From Pagrus major (lineage: Eukaryota > Chordata > Actinopteri > Spariformes > Sparidae), in contig NC_133218.1 in assembly GCF_040436345.1 (NCBI RefSeq), forward strand, positions 3,365,484 to 3,429,483: a stretch of DNA of 64,000 nt, read 5' to 3'. Positions 11,396-23,500 of this stretch are shown one piece after another. Under the pieces are notes generated by a model that searched no databases, was not told the DNA's origin, and was given only the letters and a program-made list of their open reading frames with translations. How positions within the stretch are numbered: the first letter of the stretch is position 1; every line of letters begins with the position of its first letter. The translations under genes were made by a program, and so were the position numbers.

Positions 11396-11945
11396 AGCCA
11401 TGATAGCACCATTTAAAATTATTTATTTTATTGGTAATCAGATAAAAACAATCGCTGATTCTGATGATTAGAAAAATGCTGAACATCAGATCTGATGATC
11501 AGTGTATACATACTTGTAAATATATGCATAGTTTTCCTCTGTATTACATTACTAACGTCCATTGACTATCACATACTTTAAGACTTTGGATCAAGTACAA
11601 TTCATATGGGTGACTTTTACCATTTACTTTACCACAATATATTTACTTTTACTGTTGGGTACTTTTTCAACTTTGCAGATTCAGATTGTTAATACACAAT
11701 ATTCTCAACTAATAAACTATTATGTATTATTATAGGTTAAGGTAAGAAGTGAGGAAATTCAGACGCTACGTGTACAAGATGCAACATCAAAGTGATGTAC
11801 AAATGAATTCATCAATAATTATATTCCAGTATTATAATATACATCATTCTTAAATGGGCTATTCTGCATAATTAATACTTTTGGTACTTGAAGTAAATTT
11901 TGATGCCAATACTCTTGTACTTTTACTCAAGAAAATGCACTAATT
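11396..11945 (+). repeat. Degenerate tail of the TACTCAAG-type element
   Basis: Sequence after the array keeps family words: TACTTTTACTGTTGGGTACT at 11644-11663, GCAGATTCAGATTGTTA near 11676 (compare GAAGATTCAGATTATTTTG at 4970) and GTACTTTTACTCAAG near 11920. I read it as the rest of the transposon in which the array arose. Boundaries are approximate. Confidence 0.5.
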
Positions 11946-12147
11946 AATCCAGAACAATGCTAACAGGACATGACAGTCACTGTGATCTTCCTGTTACATT
12001 TCAGGCAGTACTACAGTAGTTTACAGTATGATGTCTCTACCTCACTATGCTTATCTCTTGTGGCTCACTCATGACTTAACCCTTCCCAAAATGCAAGGAA
12101 GTCTTTTAACATAGCCTGCAGTCCCATACAGGTAAATGATGCAGCAT

Positions 12148-12151
12148 TGTG

Positions 12152-12192
<41 letters not shown>
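12148..12192. repeat. (GT)n microsatellite
   Basis: A pure TG dinucleotide run of about 38 bases after a short GTTGTG lead-in. It lies in intergenic DNA left of TMEM138. Confidence 0.95.
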
Positions 12193-12193
<1 letters not shown>

Positions 12194-14741
12194 TGATGCA
12201 CATTCACCACTAGGTGGTACTGGTTTTCTTCTGGCTTGACTCCAGGTAGATTTCCTTGAAGTATTACCATAATCTTGAAAGGAAATGTGACTGAAAAAGC
12301 TCAGACAACACACATTTATAACCCATCATCATTCGCTTATGAGGAGCCACAGCCTTGACCTCTTGTCATTTGTGATAAATGTCAGTCCACCATGAAGAAA
12401 AACCCAAACTTTATCAATGTACACAAAGAAATTGATTTTGAAACATTATTTTCTGGTATTTACTTATTTTTTTTTTTGAAAGAAAGGTTTGGTACATATC
12501 AGCAAATAAATAAATAAAAAATCTATGGTGAACTCACTGGCACTTTTTATATATGGCAAAAAAATATCTACAAACTTAAACCAAACAACAACATAATTTT
12601 GAACAACCTTCTAATCAGTTGAGCATCATAAGCAAACGCTTCCATTGCATCAACTCAACCTATTTTTAAGGTTATATTAATTTATAAAATATATATTTTA
12701 AGAAACTTTATTTAAACAGCACTAATCAAAAAAAGTATAAAATGAAATAAAATAACAAAATGAATGATACAATTCACAAAAAGAACAAAAAATTGCCAAG
12801 TATCTAAGTTCTGTACAGTCTGTCATCATTTGGTTAAGACAAGAGAAGAAGCTCTTGCACTAATCAAGGCGCAAGGAGAAAAAAGCGCGACAAAAATCTG
12901 GTGCCTGTCTATTAGGGGGATGGGGGGATAAACCCTGTTAGACACAAGCTGTCAGTCTGTGCTACACACTGTGTTGTTTGTGGCCACATGCATCATCTGG
13001 ACAGCTTCATCCTCTGAAATCTCTGAACCTTCATTTACAGGTACACACACTTTTGATTATTTGGCAGCAGTTTGACGGTCGTTGATTGATATTCTGAAAT
13101 AGTAAAAGAGAGGATTTATCATCACCGTGTGAAGCAACAAGCTGTTGTGGCGTTTCCTAAGAAGATTAAATGGTGCAGTACTAAGAGGTAGAAGTTGAGA
13201 GCACATTAATGACAAACACAAGAAAGGCTGTTTAAATTTCACCACTATATTCATGTCAGAGGAAAACTAAATATCTGGCAAACTAATACATTTATGAGTA
13301 GATTTTATAAGAAGAAAGAGTGGGAATTGATGACTTTTTGTCTCTGATATGTATCCACAGCCATGGAAAAACCTTAAACAAGATGTTTCCTCTGTAAGAC
13401 TTTAAGTCTTATTTTCAGTTTTCCCATAATGTTTTCATAGCCCAGGAGACAGTAGGGCTGCTAACCTAGAATCTCAGTGGGACAGCTTCCAAGAATAAGT
13501 AGTCTTCTGCTGGACGTTCCACCGTTTAGAAGTAGTCCTAATCTTCCTCACACCTGCCACAGCCGTGCCAAGCTATAAATATATGGGGGTCATAAGAGGA
13601 TCCACCTGGTGTCAGTGTGAAGGAGTCTGTCCTGGCTCACAAGATGCCAAAGGGGCCAAGGCAAAGATTTACACTTCCTACTTAAATAATGTCACAACAC
13701 AAGTGAAAGGACGACCCGTTTTCTCAATATTCAACAAGAGAGTGAAGAAATAGTCTGTTTTAATGAAAGGATAAGAAGAAACCTGAGGGAACATCATCAG
13801 GAGAGAGAAGCGGCTCTTCTACTTAACGGTAAACTGCAGTTCACTGTGTAAAAGTCCTGGTGTAGTTAGTTGTTATTCAATTAAATCACAATCCATGTTG
13901 AGGCTTGTTTTGGAAGTTTCTTGTTTTGGAAGTTTGTTTTGTGGCGCTAAACCATAGTTATATGTTCCAACAGCTGAATACCCAAAGGTACAAAGTTCAC
14001 ACACATCTTTAAGACAACAATGACAAATCCTAATTTCTAATTTATTCTTAATTTATTCTGGCAATTCTCAACCAACATGCTAACGTTTGGGCCTAGTGGT
14101 CTTCATCAGGTCGAAATGTTTGCAGGTTGCTTGTGCTTGCATGTTGTGCTACCTTTATACCTTTAGGTGTTCAGCAGTTGGAGCAGTTATATACTGTAGT
14201 GTCTGCTGAGAGCAGTTTCATGAACCTTTAAAAAGGGGATGAACCAGACCAGGTAAAATTCTTTGTGCTTTTCATTTTACCTGCGTTTTATAAATACATC
14301 CCAGTTGTTTCTACTCTTTTTCTATAACTTTACTGGCAACGATTGTAATTCTGTCTGTCAGTCTGTTTTTGTTCTTATCGTTTTTTTCATGTCCACATAT
14401 TAAAAGTTAAAACACTTTAACAAGACTTCTATAAACATTGTCTTAAATCTTCTTACTTATATTGTTCAAATCCAATTTCCAACGATGCTCAAACCCACAG
14501 AAATCTGCAACTTTTCTCAACTCAAGTTGATGGTGCATTTTATTTGGTCACCTGCTGCAATAACTTGTAGGGAAATCATCAGATGATACTTCAGAGAGTG
14601 AGGAAGGAAGTTGGCAATGGTGGTTGTTTAACAATGAAGACAACAACTCCCATGATTCCACACTACTGACGTCTTTGTTTTGATTGCGAGATCCCTAGTG
14701 GCAGAAAAAATGCATACTGTGTGTTTAAAGATGTGGTTCAC

Positions 14742-14975
14742 CCGAAATGAAAAAAAAAAAACAAACACATTCTCCTGCTCGCCTCTTTTGACATCTAGCC
14801 GTGCAGAAAGTTTTGATTTAATTTTTCCAAGTTTTGGGATATCCAAGAGGCCAAGATCCATGCCTATACAAAGGTGAATGGAATCTCATTTTTGGTGCTC
14901 TCGATACTAAAAAACAAAACAAAACAACATGAAATTCAACAGGACTTCTCTTTCCAGAGTAATATCTCAGTCACT
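14742..14975. repeat. Possible relative of the 41.2 kb fold-back family
   Basis: The order GTTCACCCGAAAT, GACATCTAGCC, GTTTTGGGATATCC and TCTCTTTCCAGA follows the left arm at 41189-41420 (TTTCACCCCAAAAT, CCATCTAGATT, GTTTTGGAGATATT, GTCTTTCCAGA). Only one arm is evident. Similarity was judged by eye. Confidence 0.35.
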
Positions 14976-16182
14976 TGGTCGTATTTCTTTTAAAGTAGCT
15001 CCACTACAAATTGATGACAGCGAGGAAGAGGCAGAAATCGTCGATGAATATCTCAAAATGTGAACAAATAAAACCCAAACTATCTGCATGGATACATACT
15101 ACGGACCCTTAAATTATCAAACAGGTCCGTCACAATCATTTGGGAGGTACAGCCTCTCCTCAGTTAATATTCTCTGCTCATATTCAGGGCTGAAACCAGG
15201 ACTAGGACTTCAGACACAAGTCTTTAATCATTTGGATTATGAAAAGCATTTTATTTATTCCTTGAACTCTACAGTTTTTCTTCTGTACTTTTTATTTCCC
15301 AACATGCGTCTTCATTACATTAACTTTTCCTGAGCTAAGAAAATCATCCTCAGCATTGGGCCAATGATTTTCGGACAATCCGGTGTGTTCTTCGATTACT
15401 CAGCCAAATATAATAGTAGAATTTTCTCAACCCATAAAATAACGCAGCGGATACTGATTATGCAGATGCAAGGAATCATATTATGACTGGGAAATCATCA
15501 ACCTTATCAATCAAGATCCCCAATCAATTTATTGGGCTTGTTAAATTTAATGAGTCGTGACTAAAAATAAAGGATGCAACCTGTAAAAGAACGACCAATA
15601 TAGAAACATGCAAACTCCCTCCCGGTTCCTAAAACACTCACAGGAAGAATTACACAGAGGACATGGCCTCGGTGTCTCTGATGGTAGCTACAGCCCTGCT
15701 TATATTGGCTCTGTGTGAAATGTATTCAGTCATCAACATGCCAGTCCATGCTGAACTCCAGAGAACTGTTCATGTTTACTCGTACCACTGTTAACAAGCT
15801 GCTACTGGAAGAATTAAGTCCCTTCTTTGTGAAAGTGTGATTCACCAGGTGAAGATTTATTTAATCATCCGCTTCCGCTTTATTCTTCTGCAGATGCAAA
15901 CATTTAATCCTTTTCAGCAGTTTCTCTGCAGCACTCAGGTGTTAATAAGGTCAAAAAGGTTAAACGTTTATGCTCTTAAAGAAGTATCAACATTAGACAG
16001 GATTAAATGGATTACTTCAATTTGACAAATTGTAGAACGTGTCTGGTTACGTTTAGTAAGAACACAATGGGACGTGTTTCTTTTCTCTCTCAAATCAAGT
16101 CTCTGCTTTAAACGAGAATTGCACTGTGTAGTAAATACAGTTTTTCAGCAGAATACTAATGTGCCTCTTCTATCTCCTTCCA

Positions 16183-16589
16183 CAGTCTCTGTTGGATTCA
16201 CTACGGTGCTGATGTTGCACCAAGATTCAAGAAAATCCACACCACAGACTGTACTGAGCCACCACATCTGTTCATGTTGGAGCTGCAAAAATCAACCACT
16301 GTGACATGTTGGCTTCTGTGACTTCCAGGCAGTTCATCCCAAAACCAGACTCTTTTTCCCATTTTAAAAGGACTTCAATTCTTCCAAAGTAAACAGGACA
16401 CATTTTAACCAGAGAAAATGGAGCCCTGATGTTGTGACTGAATTGTGGAGCAATTTGAACGCCTCACCAAGGCCCCAAAACAGTCAGGACTGTTGTGTGT
16501 GGATTGATGTTTCTATGTAGTGTGTGGGCAAGTGCAGCGCAGCCTTGGATCCATCGTATCCGCCCGGGCGCCCGGCCTTCGGGCCAGAG
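16183..16589 (+). other. Candidate TMEM138 5' leader
   Basis: A good pyrimidine tract and acceptor (CTCCTTCCACAG) end at about 16182, so a noncoding 5' exon may begin at 16183 and run into the first coding exon. The last 60 bases before the ACG are GC-rich (CCGCCCGGGCGCCCGG), unlike the surroundings, which suggests a core promoter or GC-rich leader. No X-box was seen here. Short upstream ATGs are present: one at about 16418 is followed two codons later by a stop, and one at 16515 is followed directly by TAG. Boundaries are inferred. Confidence 0.3.
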
Positions 16590-19500
16590 ACGCTCCAAAC
16601 CAGCAACTACTCTCTGGTGTTACTGATTCAGCTCAGCCTGCTCTCCTTCGACCTGTTCGTTAACTCCTTCAGCGAGCTGCTGAGGACAGAACCGGCCGTC
16701 CAGCTGGTGCTTTTCATGTGAGTAAGAGTTCCTCACTGACTCAGCTGCCAAGCATTATCTTTAGCTCGAGGGGGGGAAACAATTCTGAGCTGAGAATAGT
16801 ACACTTTAGTTGTCTGTACTGAGTCATTAGGGATGCTGGAATGAAATGAAATAGCACTGTACAAAGACAGTAATCCTTCTGTTCCTGTCTCCCTCGTTTC
16901 TGCTGGTCACATATTCTCCCATCCTCTCTCTTTCTGTATGCTTCTCCCCAACAGTATCCAGGACATTGCCATCCTGTTCAACCTGATCATCATTCTGTTG
17001 ATGCTGTTTAACACGTTCGTGTTCCAGGTCGGCCTGGTCGCCATATTACTGGAGCGGTTTAGATCTCTGCTAATGCTCTCTGCTCTCTATTTGACCTTCA
17101 GTATCATACTCCACTCCTGGCTCATGGTACGTGCTGTATGTGCACAAATAGAGAGATATAATAAAGTCTTCATGCATGTTTATTTTACCATAAGAACCAA
17201 ATAGACTTGTAAAAATGCACTGGGGGCAAAATCCTACAAATTTCATAAAAGTAGATTAAAATTTGACCATTTATAGCCTGAAAAATCAGTGTTTGAACGA
17301 CTTGTCAGCCTGTCAGTCCAATTTTAATGAGCAAGTTGGAATACATTTCCTTCTTTTTTTTATCTCGTTTTTCAAAGCTGTGAGATGAATATGACCATTA
17401 ATGTTTTTCTGTATAATCTTTCCAGAATATGCGTTGGCTAAATACCAACAGATTTATTTGGACGGATGGCCTTCAGGTGCTGTTTGTGTTCCAAAGAACA
17501 GGTAAGCATGACATGTTAATACAATGTTTTTAATGCCAACCAAAAGTATTTATTTAAATGTTGAACCACAAAAGTAGAGCCAGACCGATATATTGGGTAG
17601 GCTGATATTATCAACAGATAATCAGATATATCAGTATCGGTGTATATGGTGTCCAATATGCAATGATATGTAAAGAGACTAAAAGATTATTATGCACAGA
17701 AAGATGCTTGGGTAATTTCAACTCTTTAAATTCCCAGTGAAGTTTAATGTTTTAGTGCACTGATGTCATTTAAGTCAATTAAGTTAATTGTTAAAGGGAC
17801 TGTGTTGTGCTGGAAGCCAGTCATTTGTTTGCGGACTCCATTTCTAAACTTAGTACATTAATTACATTACACAACATTAGCTACTGTTGCTCTCTGTTAA
17901 CGGGGTGAAGAAAGGCACTGAGATGGGGATCTTGAGAAGGTTCAAGTCACATCTAGTCCAGCAGCATTAAACAACTTAAACAAATCGTTCACAGGCTTGT
18001 GTAGGCAACAGAGAGAGACGGGGAAGGTCTCATTTTTTACGTCATACTACAATCTGCTCACATATGGCCAATAAAGAAGTGATTAATACACGTAAATTGC
18101 TACTAATTATTACATAGAGCCCCTTTAATCTGTAAAATATCCTGCCTCTGTTACATATCATTGTCACAAGTAATAAGCACATTTGAAGGATCATTGCAAA
18201 AAAAATGTATGTATATCGGCTGATATATCACTATAGGAATTGTTTTACTTCCTAATATCGGTATCAGTATTGGCCCCAAAAATCGGGTACAGGTCCAGCT
18301 CTACACAGAAGTCTATATATTAAAAACTGTTGTCTCGATAGCTTCGTTAGGGTCCTGTATTCCTTCAATAACATAAATGTAAAATGTATTAAAAAAAATT
18401 TAAAAAAGGAAGAAGAAAAAGAGAATCAAGTTGCAACTATAGATCTAGTCTCAGTTTACAAGAGCTAGAATACAACAGAGCTTTGGTGTTTTATCTCTGC
18501 TGAAAAAAATAGACAATATATGGAGAGTTATTCCCTTGAAACTAATATTTACAAGAGTGAATGCTGCATTTCAGAAAAAGGTGTAAACATTATTCTTCTT
18601 CAAAGGACTGACTCAATAGGTTCCTGCTCACCATTGTGCACGGAGCTGTTTTTATGTAACCTGGTTTCAGACCTTTGAAGAAATGGATTTTCAGTGTGAT
18701 TATCTCTCTAGTTATGCTCTGAAGAAGGTCACTGACAGAAAGCTTACAGTGTTCTCAGAGTTCTTCATCAGTGTCAGTCTGTCCTCTCTACCATCAGGCT
18801 CCAGGAAGTGATCTCACATTGTCATGTGGGTGTGATTTTCATACGCGTATAAGCTGCTAAGTGGATAAAAGGATTTATTATCTAGTTGTTGTTCTCTATA
18901 GGTGATCCTTTATTAAGTGTGAGGACAGAATGTGGTCATGTTTATTTATCTCTCTGTTTTGTCTGCTACTCAAGACCAACCCAGACGGTTACTCAGTGTG
19001 TGATTCAGTGTTGCATCACCACTTCACAAAACCTCTTTCATTATCGACCCACCTTAAGGCTAAGTAAACTCTGCTGGGCTGAGTTGTACTTGATCTGATA
19101 CATAGCTGTCTCTGTCTGTTTGCAATGCTAACATCCATGCACAGTCACATATTATAGCTTAAGCAATCTTTATCATTGTGCAAAGCCTTGACATGGGAGG
19201 CAGTCACTTGGAAATGGCTAAAATATTATCAAAATAAAAAGGGACAATAATAGATTTATTTACACTGATGACATTTGTCATATTTTTATGCATTTATCTT
19301 TTAAAATGCCGTTATTATTTTTCTGGTTTCTGGAAATTGGTTTTAATAAAGGGTGCACTGAACAGCAACTGAAATGATTCAGTGTGATGGATAACATAAC
19401 AAGAGCAAGTCTCACATTTTTGCAAGTTTATTTTCCTAATTATGCTGCTTATTTAGTAGAAAACTGGACTACTTCTGTGATGGGTGGATTTTTTTTAATA

Positions 19501-19832
19501 CGAAAAGGGGGAGTCCAAGATAGCAAGTATATTTGAATGTCAGCACCTTGGATAAAGTAACCCCTGACTCATCAGAATGTACTTTTTCAAACCTCTCCTG
19601 TTTTTTATGGGCTAGTGAAAGTCTGACTCAGAGCACCTTGAGACTGCCTGATGGAAACAAATGTATTTTCTGTCTGTTTTTATATATTAAAACATCCTTA
19701 CATATTCTCCTGTTCACAGCTTCTGTGTTGTACTACTACTTGTACAAGAGGACCTCAGAGTATCTGGGTGACCCTCGCCTCTATGAGGACTCACCGTGGC
19801 TGCGAGAACTCTTTGATCGGGTCAGACAGTGA
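16590..19832 (+). CDS. tmem138: Transmembrane protein 138, complete except that the start codon is ACG
   Basis: TMEM138 is a small four-pass membrane protein needed for ciliogenesis and the ciliary transition zone; human mutations cause Joubert syndrome. Coding exons are 16590-16717, 16955-17126, 17426-17501 and 19720-19832, all with GT-AG borders and continuous frame: 162 codons plus stop, the same length as human. Conserved blocks are [52 protein letters not shown] and [20 protein letters not shown]. Four hydrophobic segments fall at about residues 8-26, 37-62, 70-95 and 120-137. Oddity: the codon where vertebrate orthologues have ATG is ACG (16590-16592), and no in-frame ATG lies between it and the upstream stop TAG at 16518-16520. 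Intron 3 carries a hAT-like element. It ends tail to tail with CFAP70, 707 bp away. Identity is certain; the start is unresolved. Confidence 0.95.
17575..18303 (+). mobile_element. hAT-like element in TMEM138 intron 3, with a nested MITE
   Basis: The left end is TAGAGCCAGACCGATATATT; the complement of the right end is TAGAGCTGGACCTGTACCCG. Flanking 8-bp duplications are CACAAAAG (17567-17574) and CACAGAAG (18304-18311). The interior is rich in CGATATATCAGTATCGG-type words. A second, TTAA-bounded element (17791-18128) sits within it, so the hAT-like copy is older. There is no transposase. Confidence 0.8.
17791..18128 (+). mobile_element. TTAA-flanked MITE nested in the hAT-like copy (338 bp)
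   Basis: It starts TTAAAGGGACTGTGTTGTG, and the complement of its end is TTAAAGGGGCTCTATGTAA. TTAA at both ends fits a piggyBac-type target site. The interior shows no coding potential. Confidence 0.6.
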
Positions 19833-20054
19833 CTCCCCTGCATCAGACTACATGATGCCACAGAGGCCAGAACTTGTATAAACAAGGCACAAATCAAAAT
19901 GCCCATATGGAAAGCAAATACGTTAAAATAGTCTGCATTTGAAAACCCATAAAATGGGAAAAACTGACCACTTCAATACAGTGTATTTTAAAGGTATGCA
20001 TTTCATTAACAATACGAATTACATTCTAGGAACTGTTATTTTCAAATTTAAAAT

Positions 20055-20060
20055 AATAAA
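20055..20060 (+). terminator. TMEM138 poly(A) signal candidate
   Basis: An AATAAA hexamer lies 223 bases after the TMEM138 stop codon. Further AATAAA copies occur at 20458-20463 and in the AT-rich stretch to about 20500. These are close to the CFAP70 stop codon on the other strand, so the two 3' untranslated regions may abut or overlap. Confidence 0.45.
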
Positions 20061-20539
20061 TACATTCATTGAAACATATGCATGGTAAATGTATCTGACA
20101 GGAATTGTAGCCAAAATATAAATTTCAGATAACATTTCCTTCCGATGCAGCGAGGATTGTGCCAAAAATCTAGTGAGGCGTTTCTAAACATCTCATCAGG
20201 CTTGTTTTTCTGCTCAGATCGAACAAATGAAAAGTGAGATAACGATTCTTTAACATCTGTTGATTGTCACCACATGCCCTTTTTCCTTTCTTTTGTTAAT
20301 GCCGTACATTTTTTTTAAAGTTGCTATTGCAGTTTTATATAAAAGTGAGCCTATTTGTGTTGCTTTGAGTTTGTTTGCAATGTCCATATTGAACTTTCTT
20401 ACAGCTTGGCCAGTTACTGATTTCACTTTCTGTAAAATCTGATCCATCATGTGTCACAATAAATGTAAACACAATACAATAAAAAATTACAATAAAATGT
20501 CTTTTAAAAAAAATGTCTTTAGACACTGTGTTTGTGTAT

Positions 20540-23500
20540 TTATACCCCTGCTTCAGAGCTTGTTCCAAAGCATGACTCCAGATGACTGAAGCGGAGTTGA
20601 TCCTTCAGCTCATTAAACTCTTTGAGAAGTGACTCATTCTGCAGGTTGAACTGTGAAGCAAGAAGAAGAAAAGGTTTTCATTAGATAAGACTTTCTTTAC
20701 ATAAAAATTAAAACATATCCTGACTTTCAAATAGCTTTTGGATGAAAATTAATGCTTTGTGACAAAATTAATGATTAATGGAGAAGCCTAGATTTGTTTG
20801 TGTGACAACAAAAAATAAACTAGGAAATCTGTATAAAACCATTTTCTCTTCAGTTATTAAGGAGACATCAAAAAGCTTTGCTTTATGTTTATATAGAAAT
20901 TAATTATTTAGGTTTATTTGTTCACTTAAAAAAATAAACATAGATTTCAAACCATTATTAAAGCAACATTAAGTAACTTTTTTACCTTAAAACAACAGAT
21001 TCAAAATCATTTTGATGGCACAGTGTCTTGTAATAGGTTGAATGGTGTCTCTGTCTCAGCCACTCCGCCCCCCCATCACTTGTTTCTGCTCTATGTAACT
21101 TCAGTGAAGAGGGTAGGATAGAAGTTTTCAACACATAATATTGTTATGATGTAATGAGTTTTTTAGTTAGCATCTACATTATGTCTGATAAATTGTTGCA
21201 GACCTGGGATTTCTATATACACTATGACAGTGGTGTTGCACTCAGAAACTGTGGGGGGGCTAAAATGCCATTTTCCACATAATGTTGCGTTAATAATTAT
21301 CATAACTAAAGCCAGCCCTATTTTAAAACCTCAATGACAATGACAAACATCAGGCTGACTCACCCTTGTTGCATATTTATAAAACTGCTCTGCCTCCTCT
21401 TGTCTGCCAGACTGAAAACAAAGGTTCATTGCATGGTTAGTTCAGGTTCCTGCTACCTGCTTTGAAAAATCAATTTGCGGACAGTGAAAAAGTGAATCTG
21501 TGCTCAAACCTAATACAAGGAACTTTTAACTGGATTTGAAACAGTACCAATTTAATACAGATTCCTCTATATGACATACATAAGCGACCAACTCCTTCAG
21601 AGATAAGATTGTCCATTTCTGAAAAGTTATAGTTACGCTCACAGTGTCAAATTTGGACTCATCCTGGTTGAATAAGTCATATCATGAAAATGCAATGAAT
21701 TGAGTTTCTCACACCCTGAGGGAAAAAGCTGCTCTGTAATCTGGTGGTACAGTATTTGAAACTTTGTTTCACTTTTTTTCCACAGGGGCCACCAGAATCA
21801 ACAAAAAATGAAAGTTCCTTGTTTCAGCTTAACTTTGTCCTCCTACTTTCTTGCAGGGATTCAGGTCACAAAGGTGAGGGTTATGAAATTTGCTTTTCCT
21901 CCTCAAATGAAGTGGTCGAGCCTCACTGAAGAATATGACAAGGCCATGTTGGCACACTGTGTCATATCCTGTCTTGAAATATGACAGGTGAGAGGCAGAC
22001 AGGTGTGTGTGTTTTCAGAGCATCATCGTCAACACTCACCCTGAGGCAGATCAGAGACAGGTAAGCCCACACCTCTGCATTCTGATTGTTCAGATGGTTG
22101 GCATCAGTAAACGCTTCCTCTGCTATAGACAGCTCCTCCAGCTTTACAGAGAGAAACATGAAAAAAACACAGAAACATAACCAAATATGGCTTTCAGCAA
22201 CCCAACATCTGTCTTGTTTACATTAAACTTGTTGGCCAACTAAACTATACAGCACATCCAAGAGTAATCTGGGCTTTGTTCACATTATAATTAGGATAGT
22301 ACTTAGAACTTGCAACTCCAGCATGAAAACAGGAGTTATATAATGTATATTCTTAAGGTTTCCATTGTTTCCACCACTGGAGGTGGAGGTGGAGGTGGAG
22401 TTTTACCCGGTAAAAGGCGGTGCCCAGGCCCAGCCAGGTCAGGCATGACGGAGACTGCTCGCAAGCCTGCAGGTAGACAACTTTGGCTTGCTCATACTGA
22501 AAGTTAAAAACAAAATAATAAGATATTTAGTTACACTGCAGAAGGGGCTTCAGACAGGATGTTTTACAATTAATGCTGTGCTTCAACATGTCCAGGAAAA
22601 CGCACTGTTCTTCATGACTTTGTGTCCAATTTCATTATTTTAGCAAAACCTGCTATGATTGGTTTTTCCAAGGTGCGTTGGAGCCCCACCCCTGTTTTAA
22701 GAATGGCTGGTGAAATTTTTGGTCTTTCCTGGAAATGCACCAGGTAAAATCCCCTGACTCATCACCCATGAGTAATAAGCTGCCCGTCTTATCTGACAGG
22801 CTCTGTCTCAGTATCTGACCTTCCTCTGCTGGAGGTAGATGGATCCCAGGCGAAGGAGGACGAGGTGAGAGTCTGATAGCTGCTGCAGGGAGTTCAGGCT
22901 CCTCTCATAACTCTCCTGGGCATCACTGATAGCCCCTTGCAGGTAGTGGCAGTGACCAAGCAGGGCCCACACATCTGCATCCTGCTCACAGGGTAGACAA
23001 CAACTCTCAGGTCAAGGTTCAGAAGAGATGCAGTTTAATCAGGGTTAATGGTATTAACAACAACCTAACAACCTAGGTAGGACTAAATATGTTAGAACTC
23101 TGATTCATGGCTCTGGTCTGACTAAAAGCAGCAGTCACTGAGCTAGTCCTTAAACTAAGCAGTGGGACAAAAATCCTTTGTTAGGAGGGAATTTGTAACA
23201 CCTCCCTGTATTGACAATAACATTGTCCTATGACAACTGAATTACTGAAAAACTATCCAGGTTTGTGTTAATCAACACTGAAGCATTAACCTACTTAGAC
23301 TTCCCATTGGAATATTTCAAACATAATTGCATGGCAACACAGGGGAATCCTCCCATACATATTAATAAAGTAGTACTGATTTGCCTGTTTTTTTAACGTT
23401 ATTAACACAAGACTCTTGTGTTAATAACGTTACTGCAGGAACTAAGAACACTAGGAGTAGTTAGGTAATCTCCAGCACAGATTTAACATATTTTAGCTTG

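Larger units (their letters stand above)
11946..16182. other. Intergenic DNA left of TMEM138
   Basis: Contains the (GT)n at 12148 and a possible fold-back relative at 14742-14975. The small plus frame at 13565-13753 has no recognisable motif. No gene is supported. Confidence 0.4.

Noticed and set aside
16524..16721. Open frame beginning at GTG 16524 as the TMEM138 start
   Set aside because: GTG is not a usual eukaryotic initiator, the 22 extra codons have no counterpart in orthologues, and counting from ACG 16590 gives exactly the family length. The frame also reads past the donor at 16718.
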